Assembly: GCF_000024965.1 (NCBI RefSeq)
Contig: NC_013530.1
Location: 3,224,001 to 3,288,000 of the forward strand
DNA: 64,000 bases
Reading direction: 5' to 3'
Source of the DNA: Xylanimonas cellulosilytica DSM 15894
GTDB lineage: Bacteria > Actinomycetota > Actinomycetes > Actinomycetales > Cellulomonadaceae
Shown: one piece after another, positions 17,897-23,664 of the stretch
How positions within the stretch are numbered: the stretch's first letter is position 1
Layout of the letters: each line of letters begins with the position of its first letter
Program-made: the position numbers and the translations under genes
Notes under the pieces: model-generated
What the model saw: only the letters and a program-made list of their open reading frames with translations
Database searches by the model: none
What the model was told of the DNA's origin: nothing

Positions 17897-18349
17897 TCAG
17901 CGCCCCTGCTCGTCGCGCGCGGCAGCGAGCGCCGCGGAGGCAAGTTCCGGGTTCCCCGTCTCCCAGGACGGTGTCATGGTCATCGCGTCGATCGCCCAGC
18001 GTCCGGCCCTGCGGGTCAGGTGGAAGCGGTAGTCGCCGCCCAACGTCCAGGTCTGGCCCCGCCACTGATGGGTCGCTTGGAAGGCGGCCGTGACGACGGC
18101 GGTGTCGCCGGTGATCGTCACGAGGTGGTTGGCGACCAGGTGCTGGCGCGCGTCGAGCGCCTCGAACAAGGGCCGCCACCCGGCGACGATGTCGGCCGGC
18201 GCGAGGTCGGCGGGCTCGCCGCCCTGGAGCGCCGTGTAGTCGAGTCGCACCGAGTCGGCGAACACCGCCGTGAGACGGGCCCAGTCGTTGTGGTCGGAGG
18301 ACCAGAACAACGAGGTGACGGTGTCGATGATGGCCGTGCGATCTGCCAT
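17897..18349 (-). CDS. SnoaL-like / NTF2-superfamily protein
   Basis: About 150 residues from the ATG at 18349; AAAGAGG lies nine bases upstream, better than the outer start at 18391. The cone-like alpha+beta fold is suggested by a helix with DTVTSLFWSSDHNDW, then AVFADSVRLDYTAL, HLVANHLVTITGDTAVV and the final GDYRFHLTRRAGRWAIDAMTMTP. These are features of SnoaL_4-like small-molecule isomerase, dehydratase or binding domains. It is a single gene facing away from the toxin-antitoxin pair. A 52-base piece of a near-identical gene is present at 16208-16259, so a second copy once stood there. Substrate unknown. Confidence 0.82.
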   Translation of the reverse strand: MADRTAIIDTVTSLFWSSDHNDWARLTAVFADSVRLDYTALQGGEPADLAPADIVAGWRPLFEALDARQHLVANHLVTITGDTAVVTAAFQATHQWRGQTWTLGGDYRFHLTRRAGRWAIDAMTMTPSWETGNPELASAALAAARDEQGR

Positions 18350-18449
18350 GACGGGGCCTCTTTCGATGGGGCGGGATGACTCCCGCCCCATCCTGCGCGC
18401 TGCACGCGGACGGCGCCGCGTCGCGGACTCCCCTGACGCTGTCGGAACG

Positions 18450-18500
18450 TTGACGCCGAGGCCGCTGGCGGCTTACTGTCTGGACAGACTAGACAGGAGG
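18450..18500 (+). promoter_or_regulatory. Promoter and likely operator of the Phd-VapC pair
   Basis: TTGACG (18450-18455), an 18-base spacer and TACTGT (18474-18479) form a promoter. A palindrome CTGTC-TG-GACAG (18476-18487) overlaps the -10, and a further GACAG follows at 18492-18496, just before the AGGAGG ribosome site (18495-18500). Such overlap is expected when the antitoxin represses its own operon. Confidence 0.6.
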
Positions 18501-18505
18501 CGCGG

Positions 18506-18757
18506 ATGCGCTGGCAGGTCCAAGAGGCGAAGCAGCGGTTCAGCGAGCTCCTGCGCGCCACCGCCGCCGGTGAGCCGCAGATCGTCACCAAGCACGGGAA
18601 GGCCATCGCCGTCGTGATCGACTACGCCGAGTACGAGCTGCTGCGCGGGACGACGGTCTCGTTCCTCGACTACCTCGGCTCCCACGGGGAGATGCCCGAC
18701 GACTTCGAGGTCGAACGCACCCGCGACCTGCCGCGCGAGACCGACCTGACCTCCTGA
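18506..18757 (+). CDS. Type II antitoxin, Phd/YefM family
   Basis: 83 residues, the usual antitoxin length. The start MRWQVQEAKQRFSELLRAT is the classic Phd/YefM N-terminal DNA-binding signature, followed by GEPQIVTKHGKAIAVVIDYAEYE. The C-terminal third (DYLGSHGEMPDDFEVERTRD) is the flexible part that would wrap the toxin. The stop overlaps the toxin ATG by one base, so the two are made in step. It is expected to neutralise the PIN toxin and, with it, repress the promoter just upstream. Confidence 0.93.
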   Translation: MRWQVQEAKQRFSELLRATAAGEPQIVTKHGKAIAVVIDYAEYELLRGTTVSFLDYLGSHGEMPDDFEVERTRDLPRETDLTS

Positions 18758-19179
18758 TGGCGGCCGGGTTCCTGCTCGACACCACCGTCGTCTCCGAGCT
18801 GCGCAAGTCGCGACCGGATCCCCGGGTGTCCGCCTGGTGGGCGTCCCAGCGCGGGGCCGACGCCTACATCAGCGCGCTCGTCGTCGGCGAGCTCCGACAA
18901 GGGGTCGAGCGGCTCCGCAGCCGCCACGACCTCACCCAGGCCGAGGCGCTGGACTCCTGGCTCACCGGGCTCGTCCACCACTACGGCGACAACGTGCTGC
19001 CCGTGACAGCGCAGATCGCGGAGACCTGGGGGCGGCTCGACGCTGCCCCCGACCGACCACCCGTGATCGACGGCCTCATGGCGGCGACGGCGCTCGTCCA
19101 CGGGCTCACGCTCGTGACGCGGAACGTCGCCGACGTCGAGCGCGCCGGGGTCGCGTACGTCAACCCGTTCGAGGCCTGA
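18757..19179 (+). CDS. vapC: PIN-domain ribonuclease toxin, VapC/FitB-like
   Basis: 140 residues. The acidic PIN residues are visible: FLLDTTVVSELRK (first Asp), ISALVVGELRQGVERL (Glu) and PPVIDGLMAATALVHGLTLVTRN (Asp before the helix and the conserved T-R-N). This layout fits the VapC/FitB branch, which cuts tRNA or rRNA with Mg2+. The ATG overlaps the antitoxin stop. The downstream neighbour, reading towards it, is the SecB-like gene, so two toxin-antitoxin systems stand tail to tail here. All three acidic positions that I can see are intact. Confidence 0.93.
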   Translation: MAAGFLLDTTVVSELRKSRPDPRVSAWWASQRGADAYISALVVGELRQGVERLRSRHDLTQAEALDSWLTGLVHHYGDNVLPVTAQIAETWGRLDAAPDRPPVIDGLMAATALVHGLTLVTRNVADVERAGVAYVNPFEA

Positions 19180-19349
19180 CGCGGCGGCGTCGTCGTCACG
19201 CCGAGCCCGACTACGCCGTGACTGTCCACAGCGTGTCGAGCGGCAGGGCGAGGACGCGGTCACCCGCCGCCTGCGCCCGCTTTCCCCTGTGGAACACGAT
19301 GCCCGCGACGAACCTGTCGCCAAGCCGATCCTGCACCGTCGCGGCCGCC

Positions 19350-19733
19350 TCAGCCCGTCTGCGAAGGCCTCTCGGGCCGCTCAAACCTGATCGCTCCACG
19401 CTGCATGACGGGCATGACCAGTGGACTGCCGAAGACCCGCTGGGTCACGTCAGCGATCGCCTGCCGAAGGTACGGAATGAGAACCATGATGCCGACATCG
19501 TTGACAAATTCGAAGAGCAGACTCTCGGTGAGTTCGACGGAGCCGTCGCCAGTCCCGTACTGCGCGTATCCCTCGACCGCCACCGGGCCCGCGTCCGTCT
19601 CGACGTTGACCCGGACGGTCATCCTGAAGCGCGCATCGCCGTGCTCAACCTGGAGCTCGAAGCTCGGGCGGACGCCGACGTTCTCAAGATCGGCGCCCGG
19701 TGCAGGCTCCCGGCGTGCCGGGGCAGCAGTCAT
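19350..19733 (-). CDS. SecB-like chaperone of a toxin-antitoxin locus
   Basis: 127 residues from the ATG at 19733, which lies inside the end of the upstream antitoxin gene (50-base overlap in another frame). The C-terminal half matches SecB-like proteins: VELTESLLFEFVNDVG, then MVLIPYLRQAIADVTQRVFG and SPLVMPVMQRGAIRFE, corresponding to the LFPyaR...GfPpllLpPinF region. The N-terminal half supplies beta-strands (FELQVEHGDARFRMTVRVNV). Actinobacteria have no general SecB export pathway; their SecB-like proteins mostly stabilise HigA-type antitoxins, as with Rv1957 of Mycobacterium tuberculosis. Third in order after the HigB-like and HigA-like genes. Confidence 0.78.
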   Translation of the reverse strand: MTAAPARREPAPGADLENVGVRPSFELQVEHGDARFRMTVRVNVETDAGPVAVEGYAQYGTGDGSVELTESLLFEFVNDVGIMVLIPYLRQAIADVTQRVFGSPLVMPVMQRGAIRFERPERPSQTG

Positions 19734-19992
19734 CGACGACTTCCTCACGCAGGCGCACCTCAACGGCGAGTGCATAGCGGCGGATCGTCGACAGTGTCGG
19801 GTTCGCGTCGTAGCGCTCGAACGCGGCCACCGTGGGTTGGGATACACCCATACGCTCCGCGACGTCCGCCTGCGTCAGGCCGTGCTTCTTGCGGAACCTG
19901 ACCAGCGAATCGAGCAACTTCTCATGCGCCTCGACGAGGCTGTCCGCCCGCGCTTCGAGCGCGGCAACATCGACAGAAGTGTCGGCTGGCAT
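19684..19992 (-). CDS. XRE/HigA-like antitoxin
   Basis: 102 residues. An N-terminal helix (about 1-30) is followed by a helix-turn-helix: LVRFRKKHGLTQADVAERMG and SQPTVAAFERYDANPTLSTI. After the last helix (RRYALAVEVRLREE) a tail of about 18 residues (VVDDCCPGTPGACTGRRS) remains, the place where chaperone-addiction sequences occur in related antitoxins. The start is probably leaderless: a palindrome at 19990-20007 contains a TAGATT -10 ending seven bases before the ATG. It follows the HigB-like gene by 33 bases and overlaps the SecB-like gene. Expected role: bind the toxin and repress the operon. Confidence 0.85.
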   Translation of the reverse strand: MPADTSVDVAALEARADSLVEAHEKLLDSLVRFRKKHGLTQADVAERMGVSQPTVAAFERYDANPTLSTIRRYALAVEVRLREEVVDDCCPGTPGACTGRRS

Positions 19993-20007
19993 AGATCAAA
20001 ATCTATG
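19990..20007. promoter_or_regulatory. Palindromic operator over the HigA-like start codon
   Basis: CATAGAT-CAAA-ATCTATG on the plus strand: perfect 7-bp arms around a 4-base centre, strikingly AT-rich for this genome. On the minus strand it holds both a TAGATT -10 hexamer and the ATG of the XRE gene. Bound regulator would cover promoter and start codon together, as expected for autorepression. Confidence 0.65.
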
Positions 20008-20025
20008 CGCTCCGTAGCTCGCTCG

Positions 20026-20397
20026 TCAACTCCGGCGGCGTTCCGCGAGACCCCACAAGGCCCTCACCCCGGCGTAGTAGCACCTCTCGGCGACCTCGAT
20101 CTCACGATCCTGTGCCGCGTGGGTCGCTGCGGGGTCCCCCGGCACGACTCGCTTCTCGTGCGCATGCAGGCCTACAGCCGCCAGCCCAAGCCCTTCGGGT
20201 TCGGTGTGGATCATCCGCACCTCGATCTCCGCGTGCCGTACCTGTCCGCCCTCCTCCGACTCCGTGACGGCCACGCCACTCCACCGGATCTCGAAGAGCG
20301 CTGCCCGCCCATCGCTCACGGGCTTGATCTCATCGACCGGGACCAGCTCCCCGCGCACAGCCTTCTCGACTCGTCGACGGAACTCAGCCTTCACCAT
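20026..20397 (-). CDS. Candidate HigB/RelE-fold toxin (N-terminus uncertain)
   Basis: 123 residues from the ATG at 20397. The order DEIKPVSDGRAALFEIRWSG, EVRMIHTEPEGLGLAAVGLHAHEK and AAQDREIEVAERCYYAG follows HigB/RelE toxins: a charged IKP segment, an L-x-E-x-R-W strand, a strand of the R-(V/M)-(L/I) type, a lysine-bearing loop, and a C-terminal helix with R-E-I-x-x-A. Toxins of this fold cut mRNA in the ribosome. The frame stays open and protein-like for about 40 more codons upstream (HLAAAVDALWKAIAAPG) but has no ATG or GTG there, and two 56-bp stem-loop repeats lie just beyond. The N-terminus may therefore be truncated or use a rare start. Position before the XRE and SecB-like genes supports the call. 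Confidence 0.6.
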   Translation of the reverse strand: MVKAEFRRRVEKAVRGELVPVDEIKPVSDGRAALFEIRWSGVAVTESEEGGQVRHAEIEVRMIHTEPEGLGLAAVGLHAHEKRVVPGDPAATHAAQDREIEVAERCYYAGVRALWGLAERRRS

Positions 20398-20542
20398 CGC
20401 TGTCGCATACGGGTTCCAGCGGCGCCCCGGGGCTGCAATCGCCTTCCAGAGCGCGTCGACGGCCGCCGCGAGGTGGTCGGCGGCGCTCTCGCCCGGGGCC
20501 GGGCGGTCAGCATCCCGCGCACCTCCACCGCCCCGGAGGGCC

Positions 20543-20598
20543 GAACGTCCCGGAATGTCCCGCCAACCGCCCCGATGACGGAACGAACCGGGACGGTC
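20543..20598 (+). repeat. 56-bp stem-loop repeat, copy A
   Basis: Sixteen-base arms (20543-20558 and 20583-20598) pair imperfectly around a 24-base centre CCCGCCAACC...GATGACGGA. The centre and right arm (ACCGGGACGGTC) are shared with the other four copies in this window. It lies upstream of the HigB-like gene. Confidence 0.75.
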
Positions 20599-20638
20599 GC
20601 CTGGGCCGCTGCTACCCCCGGCCCATACCGGATTCGAT

Positions 20639-20694
20639 ATCGTGCCTGGGATGTCACGGCAAAGCCGCGAGTGGTGGAACAACCCGGGACGATC
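20639..20694 (+). repeat. 56-bp stem-loop repeat, copy D
   Basis: The most divergent copy. The left arm (from 20639) pairs with 20679-20694 with one bulged base and one wobble pair. The centre begins CACGGCAAAG and ends GTGGTGGA. It is 40 bases beyond copy A, in the same orientation. Confidence 0.65.
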
Positions 20695-20718
20695 ACCGGC
20701 AAGGGCTGCCCGGGTGCG

Positions 20719-21714
20719 TCACGCCACCACGAGCTCAGCGGCCGCGTCCGGTCGGGGGCTCCATGCTTTCGCCGTCAGGATCGCTCCCACCTCGCGGACG
20801 AGCGTGCCGTTCATCGCTTCCGTCCCGGTGTAGCGGCGCAGGAGCGTGCCGCTCGTGACGATGCGGTTCTGCCGGGTCAGGTCGCGGAGCACGTCGCGGC
20901 GGTCCTGGTGCCACTCGATGCCGTCCACCTCGACGAGCAGCCACGTGCCGTCGGGCAGCCGCCACGCCAGGTCGATGCGTGGCGGTTCCCGCCCGGACGA
21001 CCGGACCGGCAGCTGCAGCACGTCCGGTGGGATGCCGGCGGCCGTGCAGTCCAGCCTCGCCTTCGTCTCGGCGGGCGACTCCGACCGCGGGTCGCACTCG
21101 TCCCACCACGCCCGGGTCCGCGCGGCGCCTCGGCGGCCGAAGGTGCTCGCCCGGGCCCGCTCGAACTGCCGCTCCGTGAGGATCTTCCGGGACCTCACCG
21201 AGTCCATCAGCGCCACCGCCCGCCACCTCTCCACCTCCGGAACCACCTGCGCGAGCGCGATCCCCGGCAGGACGTAGTGGACGCCGTGGCGGCTCATGAC
21301 GGCACGCACCGGAGTGCGGCGGATCCGCACGCCGGTGGTCGTCGCCGCGCTGGAGCTGCCCCGCGGGAATGCGACCTCGGGAGTGAGGTCCAGCGGCGCA
21401 CCCTGGGCTCCCGCCAGGACGAGCGCGGCCAGTCCGGTCGCCACCGCCGTCGGGCCGTGAGCCAGCGGGCCCTCGATGGCGCGCTGCAGGCGCGCGCGGT
21501 CCATCGCCGCGCCGTCCGACGACGGTGGCGGGAGTGCGCCGGCCACCTCGTAGACGCGCCGACGTCGTCGGACCAGCACACCGGCCTCGACCAGCCGACC
21601 GACCCGCTGACGGCCGACCCCGGCCGCGACGCACTGCGCGGTGCTGACCAGACCCACCTGGAGGCGGGCGGTCTCGAGCAGGTCGGCGGGCAGGGGAAGG
21701 CGGGGACGGCTCAC
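20719..21714 (-). CDS. AbiEi-type antitoxin-domain protein with Vsr/DUF559-like end
   Basis: 331 residues from the GTG at 21714 (GGAGT upstream); the longer frame to 21945 runs through two repeat elements and is unlikely. The N-terminus is a winged-helix segment (VGLVSTAQCVAAGVGRQRVG, LVEAGVLVRRRRRVYEV) like the AbiEi_4 domain. The C-terminal part has ETKARLDCTAAGIPP, RIDLAWRLPDGTWLLVEVDG and WHQDRRDVLRDLTRQNRI, the E...D-x13-E-x-D and K/R-N pattern of Vsr-like DUF559 proteins. Such fusions are common in actinobacteria. No AbiEii-like toxin gene is adjacent, so it is an orphan. The nuclease-like core may be structural only. Confidence 0.8.
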   Translation of the reverse strand: MSRPRLPLPADLLETARLQVGLVSTAQCVAAGVGRQRVGRLVEAGVLVRRRRRVYEVAGALPPPSSDGAAMDRARLQRAIEGPLAHGPTAVATGLAALVLAGAQGAPLDLTPEVAFPRGSSSAATTTGVRIRRTPVRAVMSRHGVHYVLPGIALAQVVPEVERWRAVALMDSVRSRKILTERQFERARASTFGRRGAARTRAWWDECDPRSESPAETKARLDCTAAGIPPDVLQLPVRSSGREPPRIDLAWRLPDGTWLLVEVDGIEWHQDRRDVLRDLTRQNRIVTSGTLLRRYTGTEAMNGTLVREVGAILTAKAWSPRPDAAAELVVA

Positions 21715-21841
21715 GACGGAGACTCCACACCACGACGGCCCTCGAGAACGGTTGTCCACAGGAGGAGATCCGCCCAACGGGCCGGGCCGGGCCACAGACG
21801 GACGGCCGCCGCCCCGCCGACCCTCCGCCGTCGGGCCGGGT

Positions 21842-21897
21842 GAACGGCCCAAAACGTCACGCCAAACCCTCGGATGACGGAACAAACCGGGACGGTC
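21842..21897 (+). repeat. 56-bp stem-loop repeat, copy B
   Basis: Arms 21842-21857 and 21882-21897 around the centre CACGCCAAAC...GATGACGGA. The left arm has drifted more than the right. It lies upstream of the AbiEi-like gene. Confidence 0.7.
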
Positions 21898-21926
21898 ACC
21901 CGCCACCGACGCGACCCTGCGCGGCT

Positions 21927-21982
21927 GACCGGCCCGGTACGTCACGCCAACCGCCCCGATGGCGGAACGGACCGGGACGGTC
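21927..21982 (+). repeat. 56-bp stem-loop repeat, copy C
   Basis: Arms 21927-21942 and 21967-21982 pair at 14 of 16 positions. The centre is CACGCCAACC...GATGGCGGA, with an internal CCGCC-CCGAT-GGCGG hairpin. It is 29 bases after copy B in the same orientation. Confidence 0.78.
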
Positions 21983-21992
21983 GTCGTCGTGG

Positions 21993-22017
21993 GGTGGTTT
22001 CGACAGGCTCAACCACC
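21993..22017. repeat. 25-bp palindromic repeat (GGTGGTT-N11-AACCACC)
   Basis: A single copy of the dispersed 25-bp element that recurs through the window. Seven-base arms flank TCGACAGGCTC. It lies ten bases after stem-loop copy C and just before the terminator at 22028. Confidence 0.85.
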
Positions 22018-22027
22018 GAGGGCACGC

Positions 22028-22070
22028 GCCGACGGCGGCCCGCCCCACGTGGGGACGGGCCGCCGTCGGC
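22028..22070 (-). terminator. Terminator of the purine permease gene
   Basis: A perfect 15-bp GC stem (22028-22042 with 22056-22070) with a 13-base loop, immediately downstream of the permease stop at 22083 on the minus strand. No clear T-run follows, which is usual in high-GC genomes. Confidence 0.7.
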
Positions 22071-22082
22071 AGAGGGCTGGAC

Positions 22083-23558
22083 TCAGAAGCCGATCCAGTT
22101 CCGCAGCGGGCCCTGGAGGAAGTACAGGACGAACAGCACCGCGGTGCCGTACAGCAGCGGGTGCACCACCTTCGCCTTGCCGACCGCGAGCTTGATGATC
22201 ACGAACGCGATGATGCCCGCGCCGATGCCCGCGGTGATCGAGTACGTGAACGGCATCAGCACGATCGTCAGGAACGCCGGGATGGCGACCTCGAAGTTCT
22301 TCCAGTCGATACCGGTGATCTGCGTCAGCATCAGGAAGCCGACGACGACGAGAGCCGGGGTGGCGGCCTCGTGCGGCACCATCGTGACGACCGGGGTGAT
22401 GAAGATCGCCAGCAGGAACGCGATACCCGTGGTCACGGACGCGAGGCCCGTGCGGGCGCCGTCGCCGACACCGGCGGCCGACTCGATGTACGAGGTGTTC
22501 GACGAGACCGAGCCCATGCCACCGGCGGCGGCGGCGACGGAGTCGACGATGAGGATCTGGCGGGTCTTCGGTGGGTTGCCGTCCTCCTCGAGCAGCCCGG
22601 CCTCGCCACCGACGGCCACCATGGTGCCCATCGTGTCGAAGAAGTCGGCCAGCATGAGCGTGAAGACGAGCAGCACGACGGCGACCACGCCGATGTTGCG
22701 GAACGAGCCCAGCAGCGAGAACTGGCCGAGGATGCCCATGCTCGGCAGGCCCCAGTCGGCCGCGAGGGTCGGGATGTTGAGCGTCCAGCCGCCGGGGTTG
22801 TCGGCCGACTGCGCGCCCAGGTTGCCGATCGCCTCGACGACGACCGCCAGGATCGTGGAGCCGACGATGGCGATGAGGATCGCGCCGCGCACCTTCTTGA
22901 TCATCATGACGATGGCGGCGAGCAGGCCGACGACGAAGACGAGGATCGGCCACGAGCCGAGCGAGCCGTTGATGCCGAGCTGCACCGGGGTGCCCGCACC
23001 GGCGCGCACGAAGCCCGAGTCCACGAAGCCGATGAACGCGATGAACAGACCGATGCCCACGGAGATCGCGACCTTGATCTCGCGCGGCACGGCCTTGAAC
23101 ACGGCCTCACGGAAGCCGGTGAGCACCAGGATGAGGATGATGATGCCCTCGAGCACGATGATGCCCATCGCGTCCGCCCAGGTCATGCCCGGGATCGTCG
23201 CGATCGAGAAGGCCACGACGGCGTTGAGGCCCATGCCCGCGGCGAGCGCGAGCGGGAAGTTCGCGACCACGCCCATGAGGATGGTCAGCACACCGGCGAT
23301 GAGGGCGGTCACCGCGGCGATCTGCGCGAAGTCACCGCTGGTGGCCGCGGCGTCGCCCGCCGCACCGAGGAAGTTGCCCGTGCCGTCCGGGACGCCGCCG
23401 AGAATGATCGGGTTGAGCACGATGATGTACGCCATCGTGAAGAAGGTCACCAGCCCGCCGCGGATCTCGGTTCCGACGGTGGAGCCACGTTCGGTGATCT
23501 TGAAGTAGCGATCGATTGCGCTCAGGCTCTGGGCCGGCGCGGTGGTCGTGTTGGCCAT
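22083..23558 (-). CDS. NCS2 purine permease, AzgA type
   Basis: 491 residues with about 12-14 hydrophobic helices. The opening ITERGSTVGTEIRGGLVTFFTMAYI and LNPIILGG are typical of AzgA-like adenine/guanine/hypoxanthine permeases. LAAGMGLNAVVAFS gives the first half-helix motif, MLADFFDTMGTMVAVGGEAG the substrate-binding Asp-x-x-Gly-T region, and SSNTSYIESAAGVGDGARTGL the second half-helix. It would import purine bases with protons. A single gene closed by a terminator, lying tail-to-head with the AbiEi-like gene. No purine riboswitch is visible between 23559 and 23664. Confidence 0.93.
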   Translation of the reverse strand: MANTTTAPAQSLSAIDRYFKITERGSTVGTEIRGGLVTFFTMAYIIVLNPIILGGVPDGTGNFLGAAGDAAATSGDFAQIAAVTALIAGVLTILMGVVANFPLALAAGMGLNAVVAFSIATIPGMTWADAMGIIVLEGIIILILVLTGFREAVFKAVPREIKVAISVGIGLFIAFIGFVDSGFVRAGAGTPVQLGINGSLGSWPILVFVVGLLAAIVMMIKKVRGAILIAIVGSTILAVVVEAIGNLGAQSADNPGGWTLNIPTLAADWGLPSMGILGQFSLLGSFRNIGVVAVVLLVFTLMLADFFDTMGTMVAVGGEAGLLEEDGNPPKTRQILIVDSVAAAAGGMGSVSSNTSYIESAAGVGDGARTGLASVTTGIAFLLAIFITPVVTMVPHEAATPALVVVGFLMLTQITGIDWKNFEVAIPAFLTIVLMPFTYSITAGIGAGIIAFVIIKLAVGKAKVVHPLLYGTAVLFVLYFLQGPLRNWIGF

Positions 23559-23664
23559 GGGCCGTATCGTGCCAGCCCTGTGGAGGCCGCGTGAAGCCGT
23601 TGCGCCCAGTGATGGGAATCGGCCCGACGACGATGGCCCGCGTGAGGGCTGCGTCGTCGTCGGC

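Noticed and set aside
19405..21843. 812-residue plus-strand open frame across the toxin-antitoxin region
   Set aside because: It crosses repeats and the opposite strand of the SecB-like, XRE, HigB-like and AbiEi-like genes and has no family character.
22028..22070. Possible purine riboswitch near the NCS2 permease
   Set aside because: The hairpin lies downstream of the gene's stop and no aptamer-like sequence was found upstream (23559-23664).
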